From Arthrobacter sp. B2a2-09 (GTDB lineage Bacteria; Actinomycetota; Actinomycetes; Actinomycetales; Micrococcaceae), in the NCBI RefSeq assembly GCF_027587375.1, contig NZ_JAMXIC010000019.1:1-64000 (forward strand): 64,000 nt of DNA, written 5' to 3'. Positions 49,175 through 57,410 of this stretch are shown in pieces. The notes under the pieces are model-generated. The model made no database searches. It was given only the letters and a program-made list of their open reading frames with translations, and was not told where the DNA came from. Position numbers and translations under genes: made by a program. How positions within the stretch are numbered: the first letter of the stretch is position 1; each line of letters begins with the position of its first letter.

Positions 49175-49789
49175 CTAGTTGAATTCGGGGCTTTCCGTGC
49201 GGCTGCGCTTGAGCTCGAAGAAGTGCGGGTAGCCAGCCAGCGTGACCGTGGCATCCCAGATCCGGCCTGCTTCTTCGCCGCGGGGAATACGGGTCAGGAC
49301 GGGTCCAAAGAAGGCAGTGCCGTTGACGGCGACCACCGGGGTGCCGACGTCCTGGCCCACCCGGGAGATCCCCGCTTCGTGGCTGGCACGCAACTGGATA
49401 TCGAATTCCTCGGAATCGGCAAAGCGGGCCAACTCGGCAGGCAGGCCGGTTTCAGCCAGTGCCTTGGAGATGACCTCGGCGAAATCCTTGATGCCTTCGT
49501 GGTGGATCAGGGTACCCATCGCGTCGTACAACGGCTTGACGTAGCTGTCTCCGTGCAACTCCCGGGCGGCAATGATAACGCGGACGGGTCCCCAGCCCAG
49601 CTTCATTTTCTCGGTGTATTCAGCAGGCAGCTCGCGGCCTTCGTTGAGGACAGAGAGGCTCATGACGTTCCAGTTGGTCTCGATGCCGCGGACGTCTTCC
49701 ACTTCACCGATCCAGCGGGATGTCACCCAGGCAAAAGGGCACATGGGATCGAACCAGAAATCAACCTTGTTGGCGGTCTGCTCGGGCAC
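49175..49789 (-). CDS. DsbA-family protein, mycothiol-dependent nitroreductase-like
   Basis: 204 residues, thioredoxin-fold FrnE/Rv2466c type. It starts VDFWFDPMCPFAWVTSRWIG, with cis-Pro region VGTPVVAVNG and FFGPVLTRIP. The relative Rv2466c has an active-site CPWC; here it reads CPFA, so the resolving Cys is missing and only the N-terminal Cys remains. That would fit a mechanism using mycothiol in place of the second Cys. No signal peptide, so cytoplasmic. Located next to clpX, 80 bases away. Confidence 0.88.
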   Translation of the reverse strand: MPEQTANKVDFWFDPMCPFAWVTSRWIGEVEDVRGIETNWNVMSLSVLNEGRELPAEYTEKMKLGWGPVRVIIAARELHGDSYVKPLYDAMGTLIHHEGIKDFAEVISKALAETGLPAELARFADSEEFDIQLRASHEAGISRVGQDVGTPVVAVNGTAFFGPVLTRIPRGEEAGRIWDATVTLAGYPHFFELKRSRTESPEFN

Positions 49790-49869
49790 AGGGAACTCCT
49801 CGGATAGGACGAAGGGGGCGCGGCTGGCCGGACGAAAGGGTGTCCGGCACCAATGATTCCAACTCCAGG

Positions 49870-51156
49870 CTAGGCGGACTTATTCCGACGCTTCGCAACA
49901 ACCTCGTGCGCGATCATGGTGGGCTGGCCCTTCTTGGCCACGGCGTCGGCAGTGATGACGACGCTGGCGATGTCGTCCCTGCTGGGCAGGTCGAACATGA
50001 CCGGCAGCAGCACTTCCTCCATGATGGCGCGCAGGCCGCGGGCTCCGGTGCCGCGTTCAAGGGCTTGGTCCGCAATCGAGTCAAGGGCGTCGTCGTCGAA
50101 CAAAAGTTCCACGCCGTCCAGCTGGAACATCTTCTGGTATTGCTTGATCAGGGCGTTCTTGGGCTTGGAGAGAATTTGGATGAGCGCGGAACGGTCAAGG
50201 TTGGACACGGTGGTGATCACAGGCAGGCGTCCAATGAATTCGGGGATCAGACCGAACTTGAGCAGATCCTCCGGCATCACCTCGCCGTAGCTGTCCGCGT
50301 TGCCCTTGACCTCGTTGAGCGGGGCGCCGAATCCAATGCCCTTGCGGCCCGACCGCGATCCAATGATGTCCTCCAGCCCGGCGAAAGCTCCGGCCACGAT
50401 GAATAGCACGTTGGTGGTGTCGATCTGGATGAATTCCTGATGCGGGTGTTTACGTCCGCCTTGCGGCGGAACCGAGGCCACTGTGCCTTCGAGGATCTTC
50501 AAGAGTGCCTGCTGCACGCCTTCGCCGGAGACGTCGCGCGTGATGGACGGGTTCTCGCTCTTGCGCGAAATCTTGTCGATCTCGTCGATGTAGATGATGC
50601 CTTGTTCGGCCTTCTTGACGTCGTAGTCTGCGGCCTGGATGAGCTTCAGCAGGATGTTTTCGACGTCTTCGCCGACGTACCCGGCCTCAGTCAGGGCCGT
50701 GGCATCCGCTACGGCGAAGGGTACGTTCAGGCGGCGGGCCAGGGTTTGCGCCAGGTAGGTCTTGCCGCAACCGGTGGGGCCAATCAGCAGGATGTTGGAT
50801 TTGGCGATCTCCACGTCTTCGTGGTGTCCGCCTTCGCCCAGGCCGGTCTTCGGCGCGTGGCCCGCCTGGATGCGCTTGTAGTGGTTGTAGACGGCGACGG
50901 CAAGGGAACGTTTCGCGGGCTCCTGGCCAATGACGTACTCCTGGAGGAAATCGAAGATCTCCCGCGGCTTGGGCAACTCGAAGCTGCCAAGATCCGACAC
51001 TTCCGCGAGTTCCTCTTCGATGATCTCGTTGCAGAGTTCGATGCACTCGTCGCAGATGTACACGCCGGGCCCGGCAATCAGCTTCCGAACCTGCTTCTGG
51101 CTCTTTCCGCAGAAAGAACACTTCAGCAGATCCGTGCTCTCGCCAATCCGAGCCAT
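49870..51156 (-). CDS. clpX: ATP-dependent Clp protease ATP-binding subunit ClpX
   Basis: 428 residues. N-terminal zinc-binding domain (CSFCGKSQ...CDECIELC), Walker A GPTGCGKTYLAQ, Walker B IIYIDEIDKI, pore loop RSGRKGIGFG region, and sensor-2 GARGLRAIMEE. Unfolds tagged proteins into ClpP. It follows clpP2 with a 184-base gap, long enough for a separate promoter. Confidence 0.98.
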   Translation of the reverse strand: MARIGESTDLLKCSFCGKSQKQVRKLIAGPGVYICDECIELCNEIIEEELAEVSDLGSFELPKPREIFDFLQEYVIGQEPAKRSLAVAVYNHYKRIQAGHAPKTGLGEGGHHEDVEIAKSNILLIGPTGCGKTYLAQTLARRLNVPFAVADATALTEAGYVGEDVENILLKLIQAADYDVKKAEQGIIYIDEIDKISRKSENPSITRDVSGEGVQQALLKILEGTVASVPPQGGRKHPHQEFIQIDTTNVLFIVAGAFAGLEDIIGSRSGRKGIGFGAPLNEVKGNADSYGEVMPEDLLKFGLIPEFIGRLPVITTVSNLDRSALIQILSKPKNALIKQYQKMFQLDGVELLFDDDALDSIADQALERGTGARGLRAIMEEVLLPVMFDLPSRDDIASVVITADAVAKKGQPTMIAHEVVAKRRNKSA

Positions 51157-51340
51157 GTGGGAATCCCTTCATTTCATGCGGGTGGTGCAGCCCCGTACCT
51201 ATCCGCCAAGATCGGAAGATCGCAGCGGGGGCGCCACCATGACAACTTCCACTGTAGGACACAATGGGCTGCTTGGGTTGAAACAGAACGCCGATGCGGT
51301 CCATATTTCCTGAACCGCACCGGCGTCGAGTTTTGGCCAG

Positions 51341-52000
51341 TTACCTGGCGATCGCCTGGGGCTTGATCTTGCGGGAATCGAGCACCTGGTCGATCAATCC
51401 GTAGTTCATTGCCTCGGCAGCGGTGAGGATCTTGTCGCGCTCGATGTCATTGTTGACCTGTTCCGAGGTGCGACCCGAGTGGTGGGCCAGCGTGTCCTCG
51501 AGCCACGTGCGCATCCGCATGACTTCAGCCGCCTGGATCTCGAGGTCCGAAGCCTGTCCACCCTGTCCGCCGGACAGAGCCGGCTGGTGGATCAAGACGC
51601 GGGCGTTCGGCAGGGCGAGGCGCTTACCGGGAGTACCGGCGGCGAGCAGCACTGCTGCGGCGCTGGCGGCCTGCCCCAGGCAAACGGTCTGGATCTCCGG
51701 ACGGATGTACTGCATCGTGTCGTAGATAGCCGTCATGGCCGTGAACGAACCGCCCGGGGAGTTGATGTACAACGTAATGTCGCGGTCCGGGTCCGTGGAC
51801 TCGAGCACCAACAGCTGGGCCATGATGTCGTCAGCTGAAGCGTCGTCAACCTGCACGCCGAGGAAGATGATGCGGTCCTCGAAGAGCTTCGTGTACGGGT
51901 CCTGGCGCTTGAAGCCGTAAGGCGTGCGCTCTTCGAATTGCGGGAGGACGTAGCGGCTGGACGGGAGATTACCGGCAGACCATCCAAAGTTGTAGTTCAT
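51341..52000 (-). CDS. clpP2: ATP-dependent Clp protease proteolytic subunit (ClpP2)
   Basis: 219 residues; N-terminus MNYNFGWSAGNLPSSRYVLP. Catalytic Ser in CLGQAASAAAVLLAAG, His in RVLIHQPALSG, and the Asp lies further on. Oligomerisation and handle regions are normal. Only 36 bases from clpP1; actinobacterial ClpP is a ClpP1-ClpP2 heterotetradecamer. Confidence 0.97.
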   Translation of the reverse strand: MNYNFGWSAGNLPSSRYVLPQFEERTPYGFKRQDPYTKLFEDRIIFLGVQVDDASADDIMAQLLVLESTDPDRDITLYINSPGGSFTAMTAIYDTMQYIRPEIQTVCLGQAASAAAVLLAAGTPGKRLALPNARVLIHQPALSGGQGGQASDLEIQAAEVMRMRTWLEDTLAHHSGRTSEQVNNDIERDKILTAAEAMNYGLIDQVLDSRKIKPQAIAR

Positions 52001-52036
52001 TTTATTGCTCCTGATCTGAATGTTTCTTGGTGCCGG

Positions 52037-52684
52037 TTACTTCTCGGAATTCTCGGAATTCGAAGCATTGGCCGTTCCGCCACCGCCGGCAACCGAGCCT
52101 GCGTGTGCGGCGATCTTGTCGAAGAAGCCGTACTCGAGAGCGTCGACGGCCGTGAACCACTTGTCGCGGTCGTTGTCCTTGAGGATGGTGTCCACGGTCT
52201 GTCCGGTCTGTTCGGCCGTCAGCTCGGCCATGACCTTCTTCATGTGAAGGATCAGCTCGGCCTGGATCTTGATGTCCGACGCTGTTCCGCCGATGCCGCC
52301 GGAAGGCTGGTGCATCAGGATGCGGGCGTTGGGGGTGGCGTAGCGCTTGCCCTTGGTGCCCGAGGAAAGAAGGAACTGACCCATGGAGGCCGCGAGCCCG
52401 GTGGCAACCGTCACGACGTCGTTCGGGATGAACTGCATGGTGTCGTAAATGGCCATGCCGGCAGTCACGGAGCCGCCAGGAGAGTTGATGTACAGGTAGA
52501 TGTCCTTCTCCGGGTCTTCAGCCGAGAGGAGGAGGAGCTGGGAGCAGATCGCGTTGGCGTTCTCATCACGGACTTCGGATCCGAGCCAGATGATGCGCTC
52601 TTTCAGCAGGCGGTTGTAGATGTAGTTGTCCTGGGCCGCGGGATCGACGGTTGCCATCCTGGGCGTCTCTGCGTGCTGTGACAT
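52037..52684 (-). CDS. clpP1: ATP-dependent Clp protease proteolytic subunit (ClpP1)
   Basis: 215 residues; catalytic Ser in ATGLAASMGQFLLSSG, His in RILMHQPSGG, Asp in the DNDRD area. Its C-terminus carries a Gly/Ala/Asn-rich tail (VAGGGGTANASNSENSEK). First gene of clpP1-clpP2(-clpX), after the tig terminator. Confidence 0.97.
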   Translation of the reverse strand: MSQHAETPRMATVDPAAQDNYIYNRLLKERIIWLGSEVRDENANAICSQLLLLSAEDPEKDIYLYINSPGGSVTAGMAIYDTMQFIPNDVVTVATGLAASMGQFLLSSGTKGKRYATPNARILMHQPSGGIGGTASDIKIQAELILHMKKVMAELTAEQTGQTVDTILKDNDRDKWFTAVDALEYGFFDKIAAHAGSVAGGGGTANASNSENSEK

Positions 52685-52857
52685 AAGTACTTACCTCTCG
52701 CTGGTGACAGGGCCATTGCTGAACTTGCCATCCCTGATCTTCACTACTTGGACACTAACCGTTTTCCACGGCGATTTGTTCTCCCAAATCGCACTGTTCG
52801 CTGACGGCGCACGATTGCGGAAGGGCGCGCTTTCCATGCTCCCCGGGCTTAAACCAA

Positions 52858-52888
52858 GCCGCCCCCGGATCTAGGATCCGGGGGCGGC
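52858..52888 (-). terminator. terminator of tig
   Basis: Perfect 14-base stem GCCGCCCCCGGATC/GATCCGGGGGCGGC with a three-base loop, 12 bases after the tig stop on the minus strand, followed there by TTGGTTTAA. Confidence 0.9.
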
Positions 52889-52899
52889 GAGAGTTGAAA

Positions 52900-54267
52900 C
52901 TAGAACTTCACTGCAGCGGGGTCGTCGGTCGGAACAACAGCTGCTTCTTCGGCTTCCTCGACGGAGACCTCTTCGCCAGCGGGGCGAACGAAGTCGCTCA
53001 GGTCAACCTTGTTGCCCTCGGAGTCGACAACCTCGGCCTGGCCGAGGACAACTGCGAGAGCCTTACGGCGACGTACCTCGGAAACCATCATGGGAACCTG
53101 GCCGCTCTGATCGATGATCTGAGCGAACTGGTTCGGATCCATGCCGTACTGGCTTGCCGTGGTGACAATGTAGTCGATCAGCTCGTTCTGGCTGACGCTC
53201 ACTTCTTCCTTGTCGGCAATGGCGTCAAGGATGATCTCGTTCTGGAAGGCGCGGGCGGTGTTGGCCTTGACCTCGGCGCGGTGCTCCTCGGTGTCGTGCT
53301 CGCCTTCACCGTGGGCGTTCTCCGGGTTGAAGTGTGCTTCGAGCTGCTCTTCGACCACGGAGTCCGGAACCGGAACCTCGATGAGCTCAACGAGCTTGTC
53401 CAGGACCTTGTCGCGGGCTTCGACGCCCTGGCCGACTACCTTGGACTCAGCGGCCTGCTTGGCAAGGTCTTCACGCAGTTCGGCAAGGGTGTCGAACTCG
53501 GATGCCAACTGGGCGAAGTCGTCGTTGGCCTCAGGAAGCTCGCGCTCCTTGACGGTCTTGACAACAACCTTGACCTGGGCTGCCTCGCCGGCGTGCTCGC
53601 CGCCAACCAGCGTGGTGTCGAAGATTGCTTCTTCTTCGGCAGAAAGGCCGGTGACGGCCTCGTCGAGACCCTCAAGCATGGTGCCTGCGCCAACCTGGTA
53701 GGACAGGCCGGTGGCGGAATCGATCTCGGCGCCGTCGATCGTGGCGGTGATGTCGATGGTCAGGAAGTCACCATCGGCAGCCGGGCGGTCTACGGACTTC
53801 AGGGTGCCGAAGCGGCCGCGCAGCTCGTCCAAGGCCTTGTCGACGTCGGCGTCGGAGGAATCGGCTGCGGCAACCTCGACCTTGATGCCGGCGTAGTCAG
53901 GCAGCTCAACCTCGGGACGGACGTCGATCTCGACCTGGAACTTCAGCTCACCGTCGGTCGAGGACGGGTCCGGAACCTCGGTGATCTCAACCTCGGGACG
54001 GCTCAGCGGGCGGAGGCCGGCTTCCTGGACGGCAGCCTGGTACCAGCCATTGAGGCCGTCGTTGATGGCGGTCTCCAAGACGTAGCCGCGGCCAACGCGC
54101 TGGTCAACCAGCTTGGAGGGAACCTTGCCCTTGCGGAACCCGGGAACCTGGATCTGCGAAGCAACGGTCTTGTAAGCGGCATCGATGCTCGGCTTCAGTT
54201 CCTCAAAGGGAACCTCAACGTTGAGCTTGACCCGCGTGGCGGTGAGGTTCTCGACAGCGCTCTTCAC
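52900..54267 (-). CDS. tig: trigger factor
   Basis: 455 residues. Ribosome-binding domain (FEELKPSIDAAYKTVASQIQ, the GFRKGKVP signature), FKBP-type isomerase domain (about 150-240) and a helical C-domain. The acidic C-terminal tail (EEVSVEEAEEAAVVPTDDPA) is typical of actinobacterial Tig. Chaperone and prolyl isomerase at the ribosome exit. Followed by clpP1. Confidence 0.97.
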   Translation of the reverse strand: MKSAVENLTATRVKLNVEVPFEELKPSIDAAYKTVASQIQVPGFRKGKVPSKLVDQRVGRGYVLETAINDGLNGWYQAAVQEAGLRPLSRPEVEITEVPDPSSTDGELKFQVEIDVRPEVELPDYAGIKVEVAAADSSDADVDKALDELRGRFGTLKSVDRPAADGDFLTIDITATIDGAEIDSATGLSYQVGAGTMLEGLDEAVTGLSAEEEAIFDTTLVGGEHAGEAAQVKVVVKTVKERELPEANDDFAQLASEFDTLAELREDLAKQAAESKVVGQGVEARDKVLDKLVELIEVPVPDSVVEEQLEAHFNPENAHGEGEHDTEEHRAEVKANTARAFQNEIILDAIADKEEVSVSQNELIDYIVTTASQYGMDPNQFAQIIDQSGQVPMMVSEVRRRKALAVVLGQAEVVDSEGNKVDLSDFVRPAGEEVSVEEAEEAAVVPTDDPAAVKF

Positions 54268-54335
54268 AGTCTAAGTACTCCTGGTTTTGTGGGATGGGGT
54301 TCTGCCGCGTCCCGGATCGGGACAGGCACACAGAG

Positions 54336-54410
54336 TCGGGGTGACAGGATTTGAACCTGCGACTTCCTGCTCCCAAAGCAGGCGCTCTAGCCAAGCTGAG
54401 CTACACCCCG
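54336..54410 (-). tRNA. tRNA-Pro (anticodon TGG)
   Basis: 75 bases, no encoded CCA. Acceptor CGGGGTG/CACCCCG, anticodon stem CTGC/GCAG with loop TTTGGGA giving anticodon TGG, T-loop TTCAAAT. Confidence 0.95.
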
Positions 54411-54456
54411 TGAATGCACAGGACAGTCTACGGGCATCTCGGCGGAGAATGCACAT

Positions 54457-54486
54457 TTGACACTTGGCCCCTGAATTAGGTTTAGT
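54457..54486 (+). promoter_or_regulatory. promoter of tRNA-Gly
   Basis: TTGACA (54457-54462), 18-base spacer and TTTAGT (54481-54486, four of six). It ends about 67 bases upstream of the tRNA 5' end, in the 143-base gap between divergent tRNA genes. The perfect -35 makes it the best sigma-A candidate in the window. Confidence 0.55.
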
Positions 54487-54553
54487 TGTATCCGGCTTCA
54501 ACAGCCACCGGAAAGATGCGCGGAACACTCTAGAGGTGCATGCAGTCTTGCCC

Positions 54554-54627
54554 GGGGACGTAGCTTAATGGTAAAGCCTCAGTCTTCCAAACTGATTACG
54601 CGGGTTCGATTCCCGTCGTCCCCTCCA
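54554..54627 (+). tRNA. tRNA-Gly (anticodon TCC)
   Basis: 74 bases including encoded CCA. Acceptor GGGGACG/CGTCCCC, anticodon loop CTTCCAA (anticodon TCC), T-arm GGG-TTCGATT-CCC. Confidence 0.95.
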
Positions 54628-54631
54628 AAGA

Positions 54632-54662
54632 ACGAAGGGCCCCTCGGTGAGGGGCCCTTCGT
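54632..54662. terminator. terminator after tRNA-Gly, also after the nei-like gene
   Basis: Perfect 14-base stem ACGAAGGGCCCCTC/GAGGGGCCCTTCGT with a three-base loop, five bases after the tRNA-Gly CCA and 58 bases after the nei-like stop on the minus strand. Confidence 0.85.
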
Positions 54663-54719
54663 GTTTCCGTGTGTTTGCACCCGCTGTTTCCGGGTGTGCG
54701 CACCCGCCTGCGCCGGACT

Positions 54720-55652
54720 TTAGCTCTGGCAGCCCGGGCACCAATAGAGTTTGCGCGCACCGATCTCGGCCATCCCCACCACTTCGCCGCATCGCCGGCA
54801 CGGCTGTCCCTGCCGCTTGTAGACAAAGTGCGCCTCGCCGTCGAGCGCTCCGGCGTTCCTGTCGCTCCACAAAGCCGCCGGGGTCGTAACAATCCGCCCG
54901 TCACGGACGCCGTCCGACATGGCCGCCACGGTGTCATCCCACAGGCGTCCGGCGGTTTCGGCGTCCAGGGAGCTACCCGGAGTCCACGGATCAACGCGCT
55001 GGCGGAACAGCACCTCCGCGCGATAGATGTTGCCGATCCCGGCCACCACCGATTGGTCCATGAGCAGGAGCCCGACGGCGGTCTTACGGCGCAGCAAGCG
55101 GCGAATGAACTCCTCGCGGTCGCCGGGGCGGTTGTGCAGGGGATCGGGACCTAAGCGCGCCAGGACGGACGCGGCCTCTGCCTCGGTGATCGCTGCGCAG
55201 GTAGTGGCTCCCCTCAGGTCTGCCCAGCCGTTCGCTGAAACAAGGCGCACACGGACTGCACCCACCGGCTCGGGCGGACCTGTGTAGCTACTTCCGGGGC
55301 TCCCTGCGCCGAGACCTGCATCCGGCCCGGCATCCTGCTCTGTGCCTTGTGAAAAGGTCTCGCGTTCGCCGATCCGCCGCGGCGCCCCGATGCTCGAGGC
55401 CCCGCGGAAAGATTCATCGCCACCGAAATTCCACGCACCGTAGAGACCCAGATGGACATGCAGAAGCACCCCGTGGTCAAAACGGAGGAAGAGCTGCTTG
55501 CCGTGTGCCGTCGCTTCGAGCAACTCGTGGCAGTCCAAAAGCGCTGCACCCGCGGTGAAACGGCCTTGGGGGCTGCAGACCTCCAGCACTTGGCCGGCAA
55601 AAACATCCTGGAACTGACGTGCCAGGCGATGGATGGAATGCCCTTCAGGCAC
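54720..55652 (-). CDS. Fpg/Nei family DNA glycosylase (Nei-like)
   Basis: 310 residues starting MPEGHSIHRLA, the Nei2-like start (Pro nucleophile, Glu). HGKQLFLRF carries the catalytic Lys region; the H2TH segment includes VVAGIGNIYRAEVLF; the C-terminal zinc finger is CRRC...CPGC. A Gly/Pro/Ser-rich insertion (about 95-125) of low complexity is unusual. Its start overlaps the rpiB stop by one base (TGATG), so coupled. Confidence 0.93.
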   Translation of the reverse strand: MPEGHSIHRLARQFQDVFAGQVLEVCSPQGRFTAGAALLDCHELLEATAHGKQLFLRFDHGVLLHVHLGLYGAWNFGGDESFRGASSIGAPRRIGERETFSQGTEQDAGPDAGLGAGSPGSSYTGPPEPVGAVRVRLVSANGWADLRGATTCAAITEAEAASVLARLGPDPLHNRPGDREEFIRRLLRRKTAVGLLLMDQSVVAGIGNIYRAEVLFRQRVDPWTPGSSLDAETAGRLWDDTVAAMSDGVRDGRIVTTPAALWSDRNAGALDGEAHFVYKRQGQPCRRCGEVVGMAEIGARKLYWCPGCQS

Positions 55653-56134
55653 TATGCAACGATTTCGCCGGTGTTCTCATACGTGGCGATTTTTCCGATG
55701 CGGCGCACGTGGCGTTCGTCCTCGCTGAACGGTTCCGCCAGGAAGGCCTCAATCAGTTCGGTGGCTTCCTCGACAGTGTGCTGGCGGCCGCCGACGGCAA
55801 CCACGTTGGCGTCGTTGTGCTCGCGGGCAAGTTTTGCCGTGGAGAGGTTCCAGGCCAGTGCGGCCCGGACACCCTTGACCTTGTTCGCGGCAATCTGCTC
55901 ACCATTGCCGGATCCGCCCAGGACGATGCCCAATGCGTGAACGCCAGCCTCCTGGTCGGCGACCACGGCAGCGGCCGCGTTGATGCAGAACGAAGGGTAG
56001 TCATCAAGGGCGTCGTACACCGTGGGGCCGTGGTCAACGACGTCGTAGCCTTTGGCAGTCAAGTGGCTTACGAGGTGGGCGCTGAGCTCCATGCCGGCGT
56101 GGTCCGTAGCGATGTGGACGCGGGGTGTGGTCAC
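55652..56134 (-). CDS. rpiB: ribose-5-phosphate isomerase B
   Basis: 160 residues from GTG (VTTPRVHIATDHAGMEL). The catalytic Cys found in E. coli RpiB is absent: the loop reads GIVLGGSGNGEQIAANKVKG, with a Glu in the position I recall as catalytic in M. tuberculosis RpiB. DHAG phosphate-binding and VVAVGGRQ segments are normal. Pentose phosphate pathway, ribulose-5-P to ribose-5-P. Long in-frame sequence upstream of the GTG has no similarity. Confidence 0.95.
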   Translation of the reverse strand: MTTPRVHIATDHAGMELSAHLVSHLTAKGYDVVDHGPTVYDALDDYPSFCINAAAAVVADQEAGVHALGIVLGGSGNGEQIAANKVKGVRAALAWNLSTAKLAREHNDANVVAVGGRQHTVEEATELIEAFLAEPFSEDERHVRRIGKIATYENTGEIVA

Positions 56135-56270
56135 AGGAAGTCCATTCAGTCTGGCGCGCGAACGCGGTAAAGCCGGGCGCGGCGGTGAGGGATGCGGTTC
56201 TAGGTTACTAGGATCGGACCCCGGCTCACCTCTTAAGACGAAACCAACAGGCCGGACGACCTTCCGGCGC

Positions 56271-57272
56271 TCAGGGGGCCGGAGGCTGCTCGCCGCGCTG
56301 CGCACGCGCCGCGACACGGTTCAGGATTCCTGCGAGCCGGTCCGCCGTGGCCGAGGTGCCGGCGCTGAACGCCACCCTGTGGCCGCTGACCTCGCGGACA
56401 ACGACGGCGGGACCGCTGCTCACGAGCATGGCCGTGGCTCCTCCGTGGTGCCGGAGTCCCCAGCCGCCGAAGTCGGCTGCCCTGACTTCCTGCGCGGCCG
56501 CGCCTGCGATATCCACCGCAGGCACCGTGAGGACCCGCAGAACGCCCGCAACAAAGACCTGCACCCCTCCCCTGTCCGCTCGGACCCGGACGAAGAGGAA
56601 ACACGCTCCAATGACGGCGGCCACCGCCAACAATGCGCCCAACCACGGGAGCGCAATCGCGATCAACAGGGCGGGGAACAAAGTGGCCACGCAGATCATC
56701 ACGAACACCGAACTCCGCGCGTGGACCCACAGCAACATGGAATCCTCCGCCAGGCCGGGGTCTTCCGTCAGGATCCTTTCGGCCTCGAGGGCGGCGTCGT
56801 CTTCCGGTGTCCAATGCGGGTCAGGCTTGAACGCCATCATCATGACCACGCCCAGGGGCAACGCCGCACCCGCGCCCAACGCGAGGACTGTGGGATCCAC
56901 GTGCGAGCTGCGGGCGTCCGCGAGGCCGGTTTGCCCCACGAGGCCGGCGGCCAGCACGGCGGTGATGAAGAGGGTCACCATAAGGCCCATGCCCATCATG
57001 ACCCGGCGCATCATCACGGGCCGGGCAAGGGGAACAGCCTGGATGAACACCAGCCAACCCGCGACGACCAGAAACCCCCCTCCGCCGAAAACGTAGGCCA
57101 GGAACGGCGCAAAGCTGATTCCGCCGTCGGCGTTCCACGCGATGGCGACAGGATCCGGAAGGTTGTTGCGCAGCATGAGTGCGCACACAGCAAACGCGCC
57201 GGCCAGCAGCAGCGGAAACGCCACCGCAAAGCGGAGTGCCCGGAGGTCCAACGAGTCGCGCATCCTTCCCAT
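56271..57272 (-). CDS. DUF1648-domain membrane protein
   Basis: About 333 residues. N-terminal DUF1648 motif (NNLPDPVAIAWNADGGISF) between two helices, further helices GFLVVAGWLVFIQAV, MGMGLMVTLFITAVLAAGLV and LALGAGAALPLGVVMMMAF, then a soluble C-terminal half (about 230-333) resembling a PH/YdbT-type beta domain with the WGLRHHGG signature. Starts MGRMRDSLDL (ATG 57272) or three codons later. Divergent from pepN, overlapping none of its coding part. Function unknown. Confidence 0.8.
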   Translation of the reverse strand: MGRMRDSLDLRALRFAVAFPLLLAGAFAVCALMLRNNLPDPVAIAWNADGGISFAPFLAYVFGGGGFLVVAGWLVFIQAVPLARPVMMRRVMMGMGLMVTLFITAVLAAGLVGQTGLADARSSHVDPTVLALGAGAALPLGVVMMMAFKPDPHWTPEDDAALEAERILTEDPGLAEDSMLLWVHARSSVFVMICVATLFPALLIAIALPWLGALLAVAAVIGACFLFVRVRADRGGVQVFVAGVLRVLTVPAVDIAGAAAQEVRAADFGGWGLRHHGGATAMLVSSGPAVVVREVSGHRVAFSAGTSATADRLAGILNRVAARAQRGEQPPAP

Positions 57273-57410
57273 ATTTCCAACGCTACCCCGCGCCGGCGAC
57301 ACTGTGATCGAGCTTCCTTGCCAAGCCGGGATCAAGTGAAAGAATGACTTCACAGCGCCGGAGCTGGCTGAAACCAACCGGCTTCTCGAAACCATTCTTG
57401 GAGGCAAACC

